A DNA stretch of 64,000 nt. Source: Streptomyces gelaticus. GTDB lineage: Bacteria; Actinomycetota; Actinomycetes; Streptomycetales; Streptomycetaceae. The notes beneath the pieces are model-generated. The model was given only the letters and a program-made list of their open reading frames with translations. It was not told the origin of the DNA and searched no databases. The translations under genes and the position numbers were made by a program. Positions 26,569 through 35,418 of this stretch are shown in pieces. The stretch is taken from NCBI RefSeq assembly GCF_014649535.1, contig NZ_BMTF01000011.1, positions 1 through 64,000 on the forward strand, written 5' to 3'. Positions within the stretch are counted from its first letter, which is position 1, and each line of letters opens with the position of its first letter.

Positions 26569-29382
26569 ATGTCACTGCGGACAGCCCTGCTCGTTCTGGC
26601 CATCGTTCCCGGCGTCGCACTGGCAGCCCTCTGGGCCGTCACCAGTGGTCAGACCCTGTTGGACTTTCAACGCCAGGCAGCACAGGGACAGTTGGCGCAG
26701 AAGGCCGGCCAGCCGTCCAACATCGTGTACTACAACCTGCAGCAGGAGCGCCGGCTCAGCGCCGAGGCACTCGCCCGGCACAAGGGCGCCACCGAGGAAC
26801 TCCGGCGGCAGCGCGAGCTGACCGACAAAGCCGTCGAGAGCTTCCAGACGCTCTCCGACGTGGCGACCGACGACGCACCCGCCGAGGTCCGTGACGCCGT
26901 CGGCCAGGCCCGCGAGGCGATCAGCCAGCTGCCCGCCCAGCGCTCCCTCGTCGACGACGGCGGCAGCGATCAGCAGAAGGCCGTCTACGGCTACTACACG
27001 GATCTGATCGCGGTCGACCTCCAGCTCTTCGCGGCGCTCAGCCATGTCGACAACGGCCGGATCACCACGCTCTCGCAGCCGCTGGTCGACCTGTTCTGGA
27101 CCAAGGAGATGATCTCCCGTTCGGACGCCCTGCTGGCACGCGGCTGGTCCGAGGGGAAGCTGAGCACCGAGGACCTGAAGCTGGTCCGGGAGGCGGTTTC
27201 CGGCCAGGAACTCCAGTACTCCACCAAGGTCGTTCCCCAGCTGCCCCCGGACGAGAGGGCGATGTGGGAGGAGATCACCCGCAGCGCGGCCTGGAAGACC
27301 AAGGCGCGGGTGGAGGACAAGGTGCTGCGTCCGGCCGAGGCCGACGCGAAGGGATTCGTCGCCCTCGACGCCCGGGAGAAGACCTGGCGCGGTGCGATGG
27401 ACGAGCTCACCCCGCAGATCGAGAAGCTGCTGGAGCACCGCACCTCCCTCGTGGTCGAGGAGGGCAAGGACAGTGTCATGTCGCTGCTGTTCAAGATGGT
27501 GCTGACCACGGTCGTCGGCCTGGTGGCCGTGATCGCGGTCATCTGGACCACCTGGCGCCTCACCCGCAACCTCCGCCGCCGAATCGGCGGTCTGCAGGAG
27601 CGGGCCGAGGAACTGGAGAAGGCACTTCCGGATGTCGTCGAGCGGCTCGGCCGGGGCGAGCGGATCGATGTCGAGGCCGAGGCGCGTGCCATCGAGCCCG
27701 ACAGCAGGAGCGGCAAGAGCGACGAACTGACCCAGCTCGGCGACGCGCTCAACCTGGCGCGTACCAGTGCGCTGGCGGCGGCTGTCAAACAGGCAGACCA
27801 GCACCGCGGCTTCGAGCGGCTGCTCCAGCGCATCGCCCGCCGCACCCAGCAGTTGATCGGCCAGCAGCTGAAGAAGCTGGACGAGCTGGAGCGCAAGTAC
27901 GAGGACCCCGAGATGCTCGACGGCCTCTTCGACCTCGACCACCTCACCGCCCGACTGCGGCGTTACGAGGAGAACCTGGTGATCCTCGCGGGCGGTTCCC
28001 CGCACCGGCGCTGGCGCAAGCCGGTTCCACTGCTGGACGTGATGCGGTCCGCCCAGGGCGAGGTGCAGGACTACCGGCGGGTGGTGCTGGACCTCGACGG
28101 CAACCCCTGGCTGTCTGAGCGGGCCGTCGGCCCGGTCTCCCATGTGCTCGCCGAGCTGATCGAGAACGCGCTCAGCTTCTCCCGTCCGCCGAGCCCGGTC
28201 GAGGTCAGGGCCGCCAGGGTGAGCCGCGGCCTGGCCATCGAGGTCGAGGACCGCGGCCTCGGGATGGAGGAGGACCAGCTGGCGGCGGCCAACGAACTGA
28301 TGGCCCGGCCGCCCCGGATGGACGTACTCGCCCACTCCGACGACATCCGTCTCGGCCTGTACGTGATCGCCCGCCTCGCGGACCAGCACGGCCTGCGGGT
28401 GGAGTTCCGCTCCTCGGCGTACGGCGGTACCCGCGTGGTCCTGCTCGTCCCCGACGAGCTGACCGTGCCCGAACCGCGGACCGGCCCGGTCGGCGTGCCG
28501 TCCCCCGCCGCGGCGCCCGCTGCCCCTGCGGCCCCGGCACCCGGCGACGCGCTGCCCACCCGCGTACAGGGTCAGGCGCTGGCCGGAGTCACCGCGCTGA
28601 ACACGGCGGGCGCCCCGTACGCCACCACCGAGCAGCCGTACCCGGCACCGGAGCACGAACAGCCCCACCAGCCGGGCGGAACACCGTTCGCGGACCGGGA
28701 ACAGCCGTACCCGGCACCCGAGCCCGCGAACCCGGTACCCGGCGGGGCGTTCACGGCGCCGACAGACCCCTGCGCCGCGCCGGCCGCGCCGTACGCCACC
28801 CACGAGGACCCGTACGGCCCGGCCGGGCAGCCCTACATGACGGCCGCCGGTCAGTACCCCGTGGACCAGCCGCCGTACTCGGCACCCGAGGGGCCGTACG
28901 GGAACCCGCAGCAGCCGTACGCCGCCCCCTACTCCGCCGGCGCCGGGGCGGACCGTGCGTCGCTTCCGGTCCCGGCGCCCGGGCAGTCCGGGCCGGAGGC
29001 CCTCCGGCCCGCATCGCTGCCGGTGTCCGAGCCGGACCACCCCGCGCCGCCGGAGCCGGAAGCCGTCCGTGCCCGTAACACCGGGCACGGCTCTTCCGGG
29101 GCACCCGCGCTCCCCGGCCCCGGCGCGGAACCCCCGTTGCCGCGCCGGGTCCGGCAGGCCAGCCTGGCCGACGAACTGCGCATCGCCCCGGCCGCCCGGC
29201 CGGCCGCACCGCAGCCGCCGAACCCGCCGGAGAACCCGCTGCCACGACCGGAGCCACGCCGGGCCGGAGCCGCGATCGGGGCGTTCCAGCGCCGGTCCCG
29301 TGCCGCCCGCGCGACCGACGAGGCACCGCAGCAGCCCGCACCGCCCGCCATCCCCCAGCCCACGAGAGAAGAACGGCCATGA
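26569..29382 (+). CDS. cvnA: Conservon sensor-kinase-like protein CvnA
   Basis: This protein of about 937 aa is the membrane histidine-kinase-like component of a conservon, which senses a signal and passes it to a small GTPase. A transmembrane segment follows the start (ALLVLAIVPGVALAALWAV), a nitrate/nitrite-sensor-like extracellular part spans about 35-300, and a second membrane segment is near 305-325 (VVGLVAVIAVIW). The ATPase domain has ELIENALSFS near 525 and DRGLGMEE near 560. No clear H-box histidine is apparent, as usual for CvnA. The C-terminal third is disordered, with repeated EQPYPAPE-like units. Its stop overlaps cvnB (ATGA). The start is uncertain: the best ribosome site precedes CTG 26530. 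Confidence 0.85.
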   Translation: MSLRTALLVLAIVPGVALAALWAVTSGQTLLDFQRQAAQGQLAQKAGQPSNIVYYNLQQERRLSAEALARHKGATEELRRQRELTDKAVESFQTLSDVATDDAPAEVRDAVGQAREAISQLPAQRSLVDDGGSDQQKAVYGYYTDLIAVDLQLFAALSHVDNGRITTLSQPLVDLFWTKEMISRSDALLARGWSEGKLSTEDLKLVREAVSGQELQYSTKVVPQLPPDERAMWEEITRSAAWKTKARVEDKVLRPAEADAKGFVALDAREKTWRGAMDELTPQIEKLLEHRTSLVVEEGKDSVMSLLFKMVLTTVVGLVAVIAVIWTTWRLTRNLRRRIGGLQERAEELEKALPDVVERLGRGERIDVEAEARAIEPDSRSGKSDELTQLGDALNLARTSALAAAVKQADQHRGFERLLQRIARRTQQLIGQQLKKLDELERKYEDPEMLDGLFDLDHLTARLRRYEENLVILAGGSPHRRWRKPVPLLDVMRSAQGEVQDYRRVVLDLDGNPWLSERAVGPVSHVLAELIENALSFSRPPSPVEVRAARVSRGLAIEVEDRGLGMEEDQLAAANELMARPPRMDVLAHSDDIRLGLYVIARLADQHGLRVEFRSSAYGGTRVVLLVPDELTVPEPRTGPVGVPSPAAAPAAPAAPAPGDALPTRVQGQALAGVTALNTAGAPYATTEQPYPAPEHEQPHQPGGTPFADREQPYPAPEPANPVPGGAFTAPTDPCAAPAAPYATHEDPYGPAGQPYMTAAGQYPVDQPPYSAPEGPYGNPQQPYAAPYSAGAGADRASLPVPAPGQSGPEALRPASLPVSEPDHPAPPEPEAVRARNTGHGSSGAPALPGPGAEPPLPRRVRQASLADELRIAPAARPAAPQPPNPPENPLPRPEPRRAGAAIGAFQRRSRAARATDEAPQQPAPPAIPQPTREERP

Positions 29383-29816
29383 CACGCACAACCGCCACCC
29401 ACCAGGATCTCGACTGGCTGCTCGACGGCCTGGTGGACTCGGTGGCCGAGACCCGGAACGCCGTCCTGCTGTCCGACGACGGACTCGTGGTGAGCCACTC
29501 GCGCACCATCGACCGCTCCGACGCCGAACGGCTGGCCGCCATCTGCACCGGCCAGCAGAGCCTGGCCCGCGGCGTCGGCCAGCTCTTCGACGGCGGCGGC
29601 GTGCACCAGGTGATCGTCGAACTGAACGAGCTCTGGCTCTTCATCATCGCCGCCGCCCAGGGCACCCACCTGGCCGTCATCGCCTCCCAGGAGGTGGACG
29701 CCGAGATCATGTCGCTCGCCATGCACAACCTGGTGCAGCAGGTCGGCCAGAAACTCAGCACCCCCGCCCGCGGTCAGTTCGACGCCTTCGGCACCGGGGA
29801 CGGGCAGCGCGCGTGA
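29379..29816 (+). CDS. cvnB: Roadblock/LC7 protein CvnB
   Basis: This 145-aa protein is a roadblock/LC7 domain throughout: LDWLLDGLVDSVAETRNAVL, LSDDGLVVSHS and LAVIASQEVDAEIMSLAMHNLV are typical. In conservons CvnB sits with CvnA and CvnD and is thought to act like a GTPase-associated scaffold. It overlaps cvnA and cvnC by 4 bp at each end, so all are translationally coupled. Confidence 0.93.
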   Translation: MTRTTATHQDLDWLLDGLVDSVAETRNAVLLSDDGLVVSHSRTIDRSDAERLAAICTGQQSLARGVGQLFDGGGVHQVIVELNELWLFIIAAAQGTHLAVIASQEVDAEIMSLAMHNLVQQVGQKLSTPARGQFDAFGTGDGQRA

Positions 29817-30217
29817 CCCCGTACTGGGAGGACGAGGCCGAGGAGGACGGGGCGAACACGATGGTGCGCCCGTACACCATCACCCGGGGCCGGACCGCTC
29901 CCGAGCGGGACGACTTCAGCCTCATCACCGTGCTCACGACCGCGCAGGACCCCCGGGACGAGCACGGTGCGCCGGTACGGCCCGGGAGGCTCCAGCCGGA
30001 ACACCGGATGATCCTGGAGCGCTGCCACCGCCCGGCCGCGGTCGCCGAGGTCGCCTCCGACCTCGGCCTCCCGGTATCGGTGACCAAGATCCTGCTGGCC
30101 GATCTCGTCGCCCAGGGCCTGCTGCTGGCCCGCGCCCCGCTCTCGGTGGCGCGGGTGGCCGGCGGGGCCGACATGGGCCTGCTGGCCGCCGTTCGTGACG
30201 GACTCCGGAGACTCTGA
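29813..30217 (+). CDS. cvnC: DUF742 winged-helix protein CvnC
   Basis: A 134-aa DUF742 protein starting at GTG 29813 inside the cvnB stop (GTGA). MVRPYTITRGRT near residue 14 is the family hallmark. The C-terminal half is a winged helix (ERCHRPAAVAEVASDLGLPVSVTKILLADL). Proline and aromatic residues at the start (VTPYWEDE) are also typical. CvnD follows after 6 bp. Confidence 0.92.
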   Translation: MTPYWEDEAEEDGANTMVRPYTITRGRTAPERDDFSLITVLTTAQDPRDEHGAPVRPGRLQPEHRMILERCHRPAAVAEVASDLGLPVSVTKILLADLVAQGLLLARAPLSVARVAGGADMGLLAAVRDGLRRL

Positions 30218-30223
30218 ACCAAC

Positions 30224-30793
30224 ATGACAAGCAGTCAGACGGCCCCTGCCGCCGTCAAGATACTCATCGCCGGAGGCTTCGGCGTCGGCAAGACCACGAT
30301 GGTGGGCGCGGTCAGCGAGGTCGCGCCGCTGCGCACCGAGGAGTACCTGACCAAGGCCAGCATCGGCGTCGACGACCTGGCCGGCGTCGGCCAGAAGGAC
30401 ACGACCACCGTGGCGCTGGACTTCGGCCGGATCACGGTCAGTTCCGGGCTGGTGGTCTACCTCTTCGGCACCCCCGGCCAGGAACGCTTCTGGTTCATGT
30501 GGAACGACCTGGTCAACGGGGCGCTCGGCGGAGTGGTGATCGCCGACACCCGCAGGCTGGAGACGAGCTTCGCCTCGATCGACTTCTACGAGAGCCGGGA
30601 CATCCCGTTCGTGGTCGCGATCAACTGCTTCCACGGCCACAACACCCGTACACCGGACGAGATCAGGGCCGCTCTCGACCTCGACCCGCACGTACCGCTG
30701 CTGATCGGCGACGTCCGCGAGCGTCCGTTCGGCCGGGACGTGCTGCTGGCCCTGGTGGACCACCTGATGAGCCTGCCCGCCGCGACCGGCTGA
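30224..30793 (+). CDS. cvnD: Small Ras-like GTPase CvnD
   Basis: This 189-aa GTPase has the P-loop GGFGVGKTTMVGAV near residue 16, a conserved STEEYLTKAS-type switch (here RTEEYLTKAS), DFGRITV near 65, and the G3-like FGTPGQERFWFMW near 83. The base-recognition loop reads INCFHG near 135, not NKxD, as in other conservon GTPases. It ends the four-gene conservon and switches the CvnA-D complex between GDP and GTP states. Confidence 0.93.
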   Translation: MTSSQTAPAAVKILIAGGFGVGKTTMVGAVSEVAPLRTEEYLTKASIGVDDLAGVGQKDTTTVALDFGRITVSSGLVVYLFGTPGQERFWFMWNDLVNGALGGVVIADTRRLETSFASIDFYESRDIPFVVAINCFHGHNTRTPDEIRAALDLDPHVPLLIGDVRERPFGRDVLLALVDHLMSLPAATG

Positions 30794-30846
30794 CCGTCCC
30801 CTTCCTCGCAACGCTCCGTACTTTTCTCGCTCTGGAGACACCTGAG

Positions 30847-31980
30847 ATGGCAACACCCCTGCGCGTCCTGATTCACGGCGGCGGCATCGGCGGGCTCACC
30901 CTCGCCACCGCACTGGCCCGGCGCGGCCACACCGTGGAGGTCGCCGAGCTCCGTGACGAGGTGGACGCGCTGGGCGTCGGCATCATCCAGCCGTCCAACG
31001 CGCTGCATGTCATGCGGGAGATCGGGGTCCTCGACGACTGCCTGGAGGCGGGCTTCGAATGGGAGGTCCTGACCATCGCCGACCCGGCCGGCAACACGCT
31101 CGCCGAGATACCCCAGCCCCGGATGGGCGACGCCCCCTCCAACAACGGCATCCCGCGCCCCGCTCTGGCCCGGGTGCTGAACTCCGCGGCCGTCGGCGCG
31201 GGTGCGGTGATCCGCTTCGGCACCACCATCACCGAACTGGCCGACGACGGCTCGGGCGTGGACGTCACCCTGTCCGACGGCTCCTCGGGCCGCTGGGACC
31301 TGGTGGCCGGCTTCGACGGCATCGGATCGCCGCTGCGCACCCGGCTCTACGGGGACCGCTACGCCCCGGAGTACACCGGCTTCGCGAACTGGCGGGTGAC
31401 GGTCCCCCGGCAGCCCCGGGTGCGGGGTGTGGTGATGGGTACGGCGGGCAAGGACGCCAAGGCACTGCTCACCCCGATCACCGAGGAACTGATGTACCTG
31501 GGTGCGGTGTTCGCGGAGTCCGCCGACTTCCGGCCGGACCCGGAGCGGGCGAACGAGCAGCTCGGGGAGCGGCTGTCGATGTTCACCGGACCGGTCGCCG
31601 AGGCACTCGCCGCGGTCACCGACCCGGCCTCGGTGGTGTATTCGCGGATCTCCCAGGTGACCGTCGAGGAGCCGTGGCACGTCGGCCGGGTCGTCCTGGC
31701 CGGTGACGCCGCACACGCCTCCACCCCGCACATCGCGCAGGGCGCGGCGATGGCCGTCGAGGACGCGCTGGTGCTCGCCGAAGCGCTGGACGCCGAGGCC
31801 GGGGTGGCCGCGGCCCTCGAAGCGTGGGAGGCGCGCCGCCGCCCCCGGGCCATGTGGGTGCAGGCCATGTCGCGTGCGGTGCTCAAGCAGGAGACGGGCA
31901 ACGAGACGACGCCCGAGGAGGACGAGCTGCTGAAGATCGGCATTCCGGGCGCGGCTCACGTGCTGGTGAAGCCGTACTGA
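30847..31980 (+). CDS. FAD-dependent class A monooxygenase
   Basis: This 377-aa flavoprotein has the FAD-binding GGGIGGLTLATALARRGH near residue 11 and the second nucleotide motif GDAAHASTPHIAQGAAMAVEDA near 285, as in aromatic hydroxylases of the PHBH/UbiH type. It lies 53 bp after cvnD on the same strand, where conservons often carry a redox gene (commonly a P450), so it may be the conservon's effector enzyme. It may equally belong to the aromatic CoA cluster next door, from which a terminator separates it. Substrate unknown. Confidence 0.85.
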   Translation: MATPLRVLIHGGGIGGLTLATALARRGHTVEVAELRDEVDALGVGIIQPSNALHVMREIGVLDDCLEAGFEWEVLTIADPAGNTLAEIPQPRMGDAPSNNGIPRPALARVLNSAAVGAGAVIRFGTTITELADDGSGVDVTLSDGSSGRWDLVAGFDGIGSPLRTRLYGDRYAPEYTGFANWRVTVPRQPRVRGVVMGTAGKDAKALLTPITEELMYLGAVFAESADFRPDPERANEQLGERLSMFTGPVAEALAAVTDPASVVYSRISQVTVEEPWHVGRVVLAGDAAHASTPHIAQGAAMAVEDALVLAEALDAEAGVAAALEAWEARRRPRAMWVQAMSRAVLKQETGNETTPEEDELLKIGIPGAAHVLVKPY

Positions 31981-32010
31981 CCGGAACCGACAAGCCCTGA
32001 TGCACCGATG

Positions 32011-32044
32011 ACCGTACGGGCCCGGATCACCGGGCCCGTACGGT
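32011..32044. terminator. Bidirectional terminator, perfect 15-bp stem
   Basis: ACCGTACGGGCCCGG (32011-32025) and its exact complement (32030-32044) enclose the loop ATCA. It lies between the convergent monooxygenase and RidA-like genes and should stop transcription from both sides. Confidence 0.85.
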
Positions 32045-32048
32045 GCGT

Positions 32049-32450
32049 TCACGGCAGTACGGCCACCCCGTCGATCTCCACCAGGGCCTGCTCGTCCCAG
32101 AGCCTGGTCACACCGATGACCGCCATCGCCGGGTAGTCGCGGCCGGCCAGCCGCTGCCAGATCCGGCCCAGTTCCTCGGCCCGTTCGCGGTAGTCGGCCA
32201 CATCGGTGGCGTACACGGTGACCCGGGCGAGGTCCGCCGGGGCGCCGCCCGCCGCGCCCAGCGCGGTGAGCAGATTGCCGAGCGCCGTCGCGAACTGCTC
32301 CGACAGATCGTCACCGACGATCTTGCCGTCCTGGTCGAGTGCGGTCTGCCCGGCCAGGAAGACCAGTTGGCCGCCGGTCACGGTGACGGCGTGCGAGAAA
32401 CCCGTGGGCGGGGACATCTCGACGGGGTTGATCCGGTGGACCGGACTCAT
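32049..32450 (-). CDS. RidA-family enamine/imine deaminase
   Basis: This 133-aa YjgF/YER057c/UK114 protein hydrolyses reactive enamines and imines to ketones and ammonia. Typical segments are FSHAVTVTGGQLVFLAGQTALD (strand and helix), LLTALGAAGGAPADLARVTVYATD, and WDEQALVEIDGVAV at the end. Its ATG overlaps the acyl-CoA dehydrogenase stop (ATGA), so the two are coupled. In an anthraniloyl-CoA pathway it could remove the ring amino group from a 2-amino-enone intermediate. That role is inferred from context. Confidence 0.87.
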   Translation of the reverse strand: MSPVHRINPVEMSPPTGFSHAVTVTGGQLVFLAGQTALDQDGKIVGDDLSEQFATALGNLLTALGAAGGAPADLARVTVYATDVADYRERAEELGRIWQRLAGRDYPAMAVIGVTRLWDEQALVEIDGVAVLP

Positions 32451-33574
32451 GCGGACGCCTCCCGGCTCGCGTACAGCTCCTTGGCGATGATGGTGCGCTG
32501 GACCTCGCTGGCGCCCTCGTAGATGCGCGGCGCGCGGACCTCCCGGTAGAGGTGTTCCAGGAGGTGACCGCGGCGCAGGGCGCGGGCGCCGTGCAGTTGG
32601 ACGGCGGTGTCGACGACGTACTGCGCGGTCTCGGTGGCGTACAGCTTCGCCATGGCGGCCCTGCGCGGTACACCGGGCTCCCCCGTGTCGTACGCGGCGG
32701 CGGCCGCGTACACCAGGAGCCGGGCGGCCTCGGTCCGGGTCGCCATTTCGGCGACCTGGTGGGAGACGGCCTGAAGGTCCTTCAGCGGGCCGCCGAACGC
32801 GGTGCGGTGGGCGGTGTGCTCCACCGTGGCGTCGAGGGCGGCGCGGGCCATGCCGACGGCGAACGCGCCGACGCTGGGGCGGAACAGGTTGAGGGTGTCC
32901 ATGGCGACCCGGAAGCCCCGGTCCGGTTCGCCGAGTACGTCGTCGGGGGTGACCGGGACTCCGTCGAAGTCGAGCGTCCCGATGGAGTGCGGCGAGAGCA
33001 TGTCGAGTGCGGTGCCGGTCAGTCCGGGGCGGTCGGCGGGGACCAGGAACGCGGTGACACCGCGGGAGCCCGCGCCTCGGGTCGTGCGGGCGAAGACCGT
33101 GTAGAAGTCGGCCTCCGGCGCGTTGGAGATCCAGCACTTCTCGCCGGTCAGCCGCCAGCCGCCGGGGGTGGGTCCGGCGTCCAGGGCGAGGGCCGCCGCG
33201 TCGGAGCCCGCGCCCGGCTCGCTGAGCGCGAAGGCGGCGACGGCGCGGCCGGCCCGCACCTCGGGGAGCCAGCGGTCGCGCTGGGCCGAGGTGCCCGAGC
33301 GGACCAGCGGGTGGGTGCCGAGGCCCTGGAGGGCCAGCGCGGTCTCGGCCTCGGTACAGCCGCGGGCCAGGGACTCGCGGAGCAGGCAGAGGTCGAGGGC
33401 GCCGGAGTCCAGCATCCGGTCGATGAGGCCCGTTGCGCCGAGTGCGGCGATCAGGGGGCGGTTGACGTGTCCGGGGTCACCTTTCTCCGCGAGGGGGCGC
33501 AGTTGCTGCTCGGCAAGGGTCCTCAGCTCTTCACACCAGGCGGTTTGTGCCGGGTCGAGCGAGAATGCCGTCAT
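32447..33574 (-). CDS. Acyl-CoA dehydrogenase
   Basis: This 375-aa FAD-linked dehydrogenase is close to the usual family length. FALSEPGAGSDAAAL near residue 117 and KCWISNAP near 146 are family signatures. The C-terminal YREVRAPRIYEGASEVQRTIIAKEL carries the arginine and YEGxxE-type catalytic glutamate. It is the first gene of a two-gene unit with ridA and is divergent from the CoA ligase, with 194 bp between starts. It probably oxidises a ring or ring-opened acyl-CoA intermediate. Confidence 0.9.
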   Translation of the reverse strand: MTAFSLDPAQTAWCEELRTLAEQQLRPLAEKGDPGHVNRPLIAALGATGLIDRMLDSGALDLCLLRESLARGCTEAETALALQGLGTHPLVRSGTSAQRDRWLPEVRAGRAVAAFALSEPGAGSDAAALALDAGPTPGGWRLTGEKCWISNAPEADFYTVFARTTRGAGSRGVTAFLVPADRPGLTGTALDMLSPHSIGTLDFDGVPVTPDDVLGEPDRGFRVAMDTLNLFRPSVGAFAVGMARAALDATVEHTAHRTAFGGPLKDLQAVSHQVAEMATRTEAARLLVYAAAAAYDTGEPGVPRRAAMAKLYATETAQYVVDTAVQLHGARALRRGHLLEHLYREVRAPRIYEGASEVQRTIIAKELYASREASA

Positions 33575-33768
33575 ACCGGCACCTCTCTTGTCGCGTCTTC
33601 TCGGTTTCTCGTGCCCGTTCTTCGCATCGGCGCTCCGGCCTGTCGTCCTGTCCGTTCCCGTGCTCGTCTTCCCACCTGTTCGAATTCCAGTCCACTCGCC
33701 CTATCGCGGACCGTTGACTACCGTCACCCAAACGATACGCTCCAGAGGCGACAAGGGGGCGATCCGTC
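33575..33768. promoter_or_regulatory. Divergent promoter region of the aromatic-CoA genes
   Basis: This gap separates the starts of the acyl-CoA dehydrogenase (minus) and CoA ligase (plus) genes. On the plus strand TTGACT near 33714 is a -35 candidate, followed by GATACG near 33734 at a spacing (about 14 bp) that is short for a standard promoter. ACCGT occurs twice around it. No regulator gene is adjacent. Confidence 0.35.
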
Positions 33769-35370
33769 ATGGACCCGAAGACCTCAGCGCACCTCGACAC
33801 CTTCGCCAGGGAGCACCTGCCACCCCAGGACCAGTGGCCGCACCTGCTCTTCGACCTTCCCGAACTGCGCTATCCGGACCGCCTCAACTGCGCGGCGGAG
33901 CTGCTGGACCGCACGGCCGACCGCCTGGGCCCCGGCCGCCCCGCCTTCCGTACCCCCGACGGCGGGGTCTGGAGCTACGGCGAGTTGCGGGAGCGGGTGG
34001 ACCGGATCGCCCATGTCCTCACCTCCGACCTGGGGGTCGTCCCCGGCAACCGCGTCCTGCTGCGCGGCCCCACCACCCCCCGGCTGGCCGCCTGCTGGCT
34101 CGCGGTGCTGAAGGCCGGCGCGATCGCCGTCACGGTGCTGGACCGGCAGCGGTCCGCCGAACTCTCCACCATCTGCTCCATCGCCCGGGTGACCCACGCA
34201 CTGTGCGACGTCCGGGCGGTCGACGACCTGATGAAGGCCGAGGTGCCGGGGCTGCGGATCACGGCGTACGGCGGGGACGCCCCGGACGACCTGCTCCGGC
34301 TGGCCGAGGCAAGGACCGGGCCGTACCGCGCCGTGGACACGGCGGCGGACGATGTCGCACTGATCGCGTTCACCTCGGGCACCACCGGCCGCCCCAAGGG
34401 CTGCATGCACTTCCACCGGGACGTGCTCGCCATCGCCGACACCTTCTCGGCCCAGGTACTCCGGCCCACGCCCGACGACGTGTTCGCCGGCAGTCCGCCG
34501 CTCGGCTTCACCTTCGGGCTCGGCGGTCTGGTGGTCTTCCCCCTGCGGGCCGGCGCCAGTGCCCTGCTCCTCGAACAGTCCGGCCCGGCCCAGTTACTGC
34601 CCGCGCTCGCCGCCCACCGGGTCTCGGTGCTGTTCACCGCGCCGACCGCCTACCGCGTGATGCTCGACCGCATCGACGAGCACGATCTGAGCGCGCTGCG
34701 CCGCTGTGTCTCGGCCGGGGAGAACCTTCCGGTGGCCACTTGGCGGTCCTGGCACGAGCGGACGGGGCTGCGCATCATCAACGGCATCGGCGCCACCGAG
34801 CTGCTGCACATCTTCATCTCGGCCGCCGACGACGCGATCCGCCCCGGCACCACCGGAGTCCCGGTGCCCGGCTGGCAGGCCCGGGTGCAGGACCTCGACG
34901 GCCGGCCGGTGCCGGACGGCGAACCCGGACTCCTCGCCGTACGCGGTCCGGTCGGCTGCCGCTATCTCGCCGACGACCGCCAGCGGGACTACGTGGCGCA
35001 CGGCTGGAATCTCACCGGTGACACCTATGTGCGCGACGCGGACGGCTACTTCCGCTACGTGGCCCGCGCCGACGACATGATCATCTCCTCCGGCTACAAC
35101 ATCGCGGGCCCCGAGGTGGAGGACGCCCTGCTGCGCCACCCCTCGGTGGCCGAGGCGGCCGTGGTGGGCCGGGCGGACGAGCTGCGCGGCCAGATCGTGG
35201 TGGCGTACGTGGTGCTGCGCGAGGGCGCGGCGACGGCGGCCGACGAGCTGCGCGCGTTCGTGAAGAGCGAGCTGGCCCCGCACAAGTGCCCGCGCGTCGT
35301 CGAGTTCCTGCCCGCCCTCCCCCGCACCGCCACCGGCAAGCTCCAGCGCTTCCGGCTGCGGGACGGCTGA
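33769..35370 (+). CDS. 2-aminobenzoate (anthranilate)-CoA ligase-like AMP-forming synthetase
   Basis: This 533-aa acyl-adenylate enzyme activates an aromatic acid with ATP and CoA. The AMP-binding signature is TSGTTGRPKGCMHFHRD near residue 205; the GCMHFHRD tail is typical of the benzoate/2-aminobenzoate ligase group. NGIGATELLHIF near 335 and the C-terminal lysine segment RTATGKLQRFRLR complete the motifs. With the fused monooxygenase/reductase, hydratase, dehydrogenase and RidA genes nearby, anthranilate is the best substrate guess. Salicylate or benzoate are alternatives. Confidence 0.83.
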   Translation: MDPKTSAHLDTFAREHLPPQDQWPHLLFDLPELRYPDRLNCAAELLDRTADRLGPGRPAFRTPDGGVWSYGELRERVDRIAHVLTSDLGVVPGNRVLLRGPTTPRLAACWLAVLKAGAIAVTVLDRQRSAELSTICSIARVTHALCDVRAVDDLMKAEVPGLRITAYGGDAPDDLLRLAEARTGPYRAVDTAADDVALIAFTSGTTGRPKGCMHFHRDVLAIADTFSAQVLRPTPDDVFAGSPPLGFTFGLGGLVVFPLRAGASALLLEQSGPAQLLPALAAHRVSVLFTAPTAYRVMLDRIDEHDLSALRRCVSAGENLPVATWRSWHERTGLRIINGIGATELLHIFISAADDAIRPGTTGVPVPGWQARVQDLDGRPVPDGEPGLLAVRGPVGCRYLADDRQRDYVAHGWNLTGDTYVRDADGYFRYVARADDMIISSGYNIAGPEVEDALLRHPSVAEAAVVGRADELRGQIVVAYVVLREGAATAADELRAFVKSELAPHKCPRVVEFLPALPRTATGKLQRFRLRDG

Positions 35371-35418
35371 ACCGGAAATGCGGGTGCCGTGCTCCCCGCG
35401 CACCCGGCACGATGAAGC

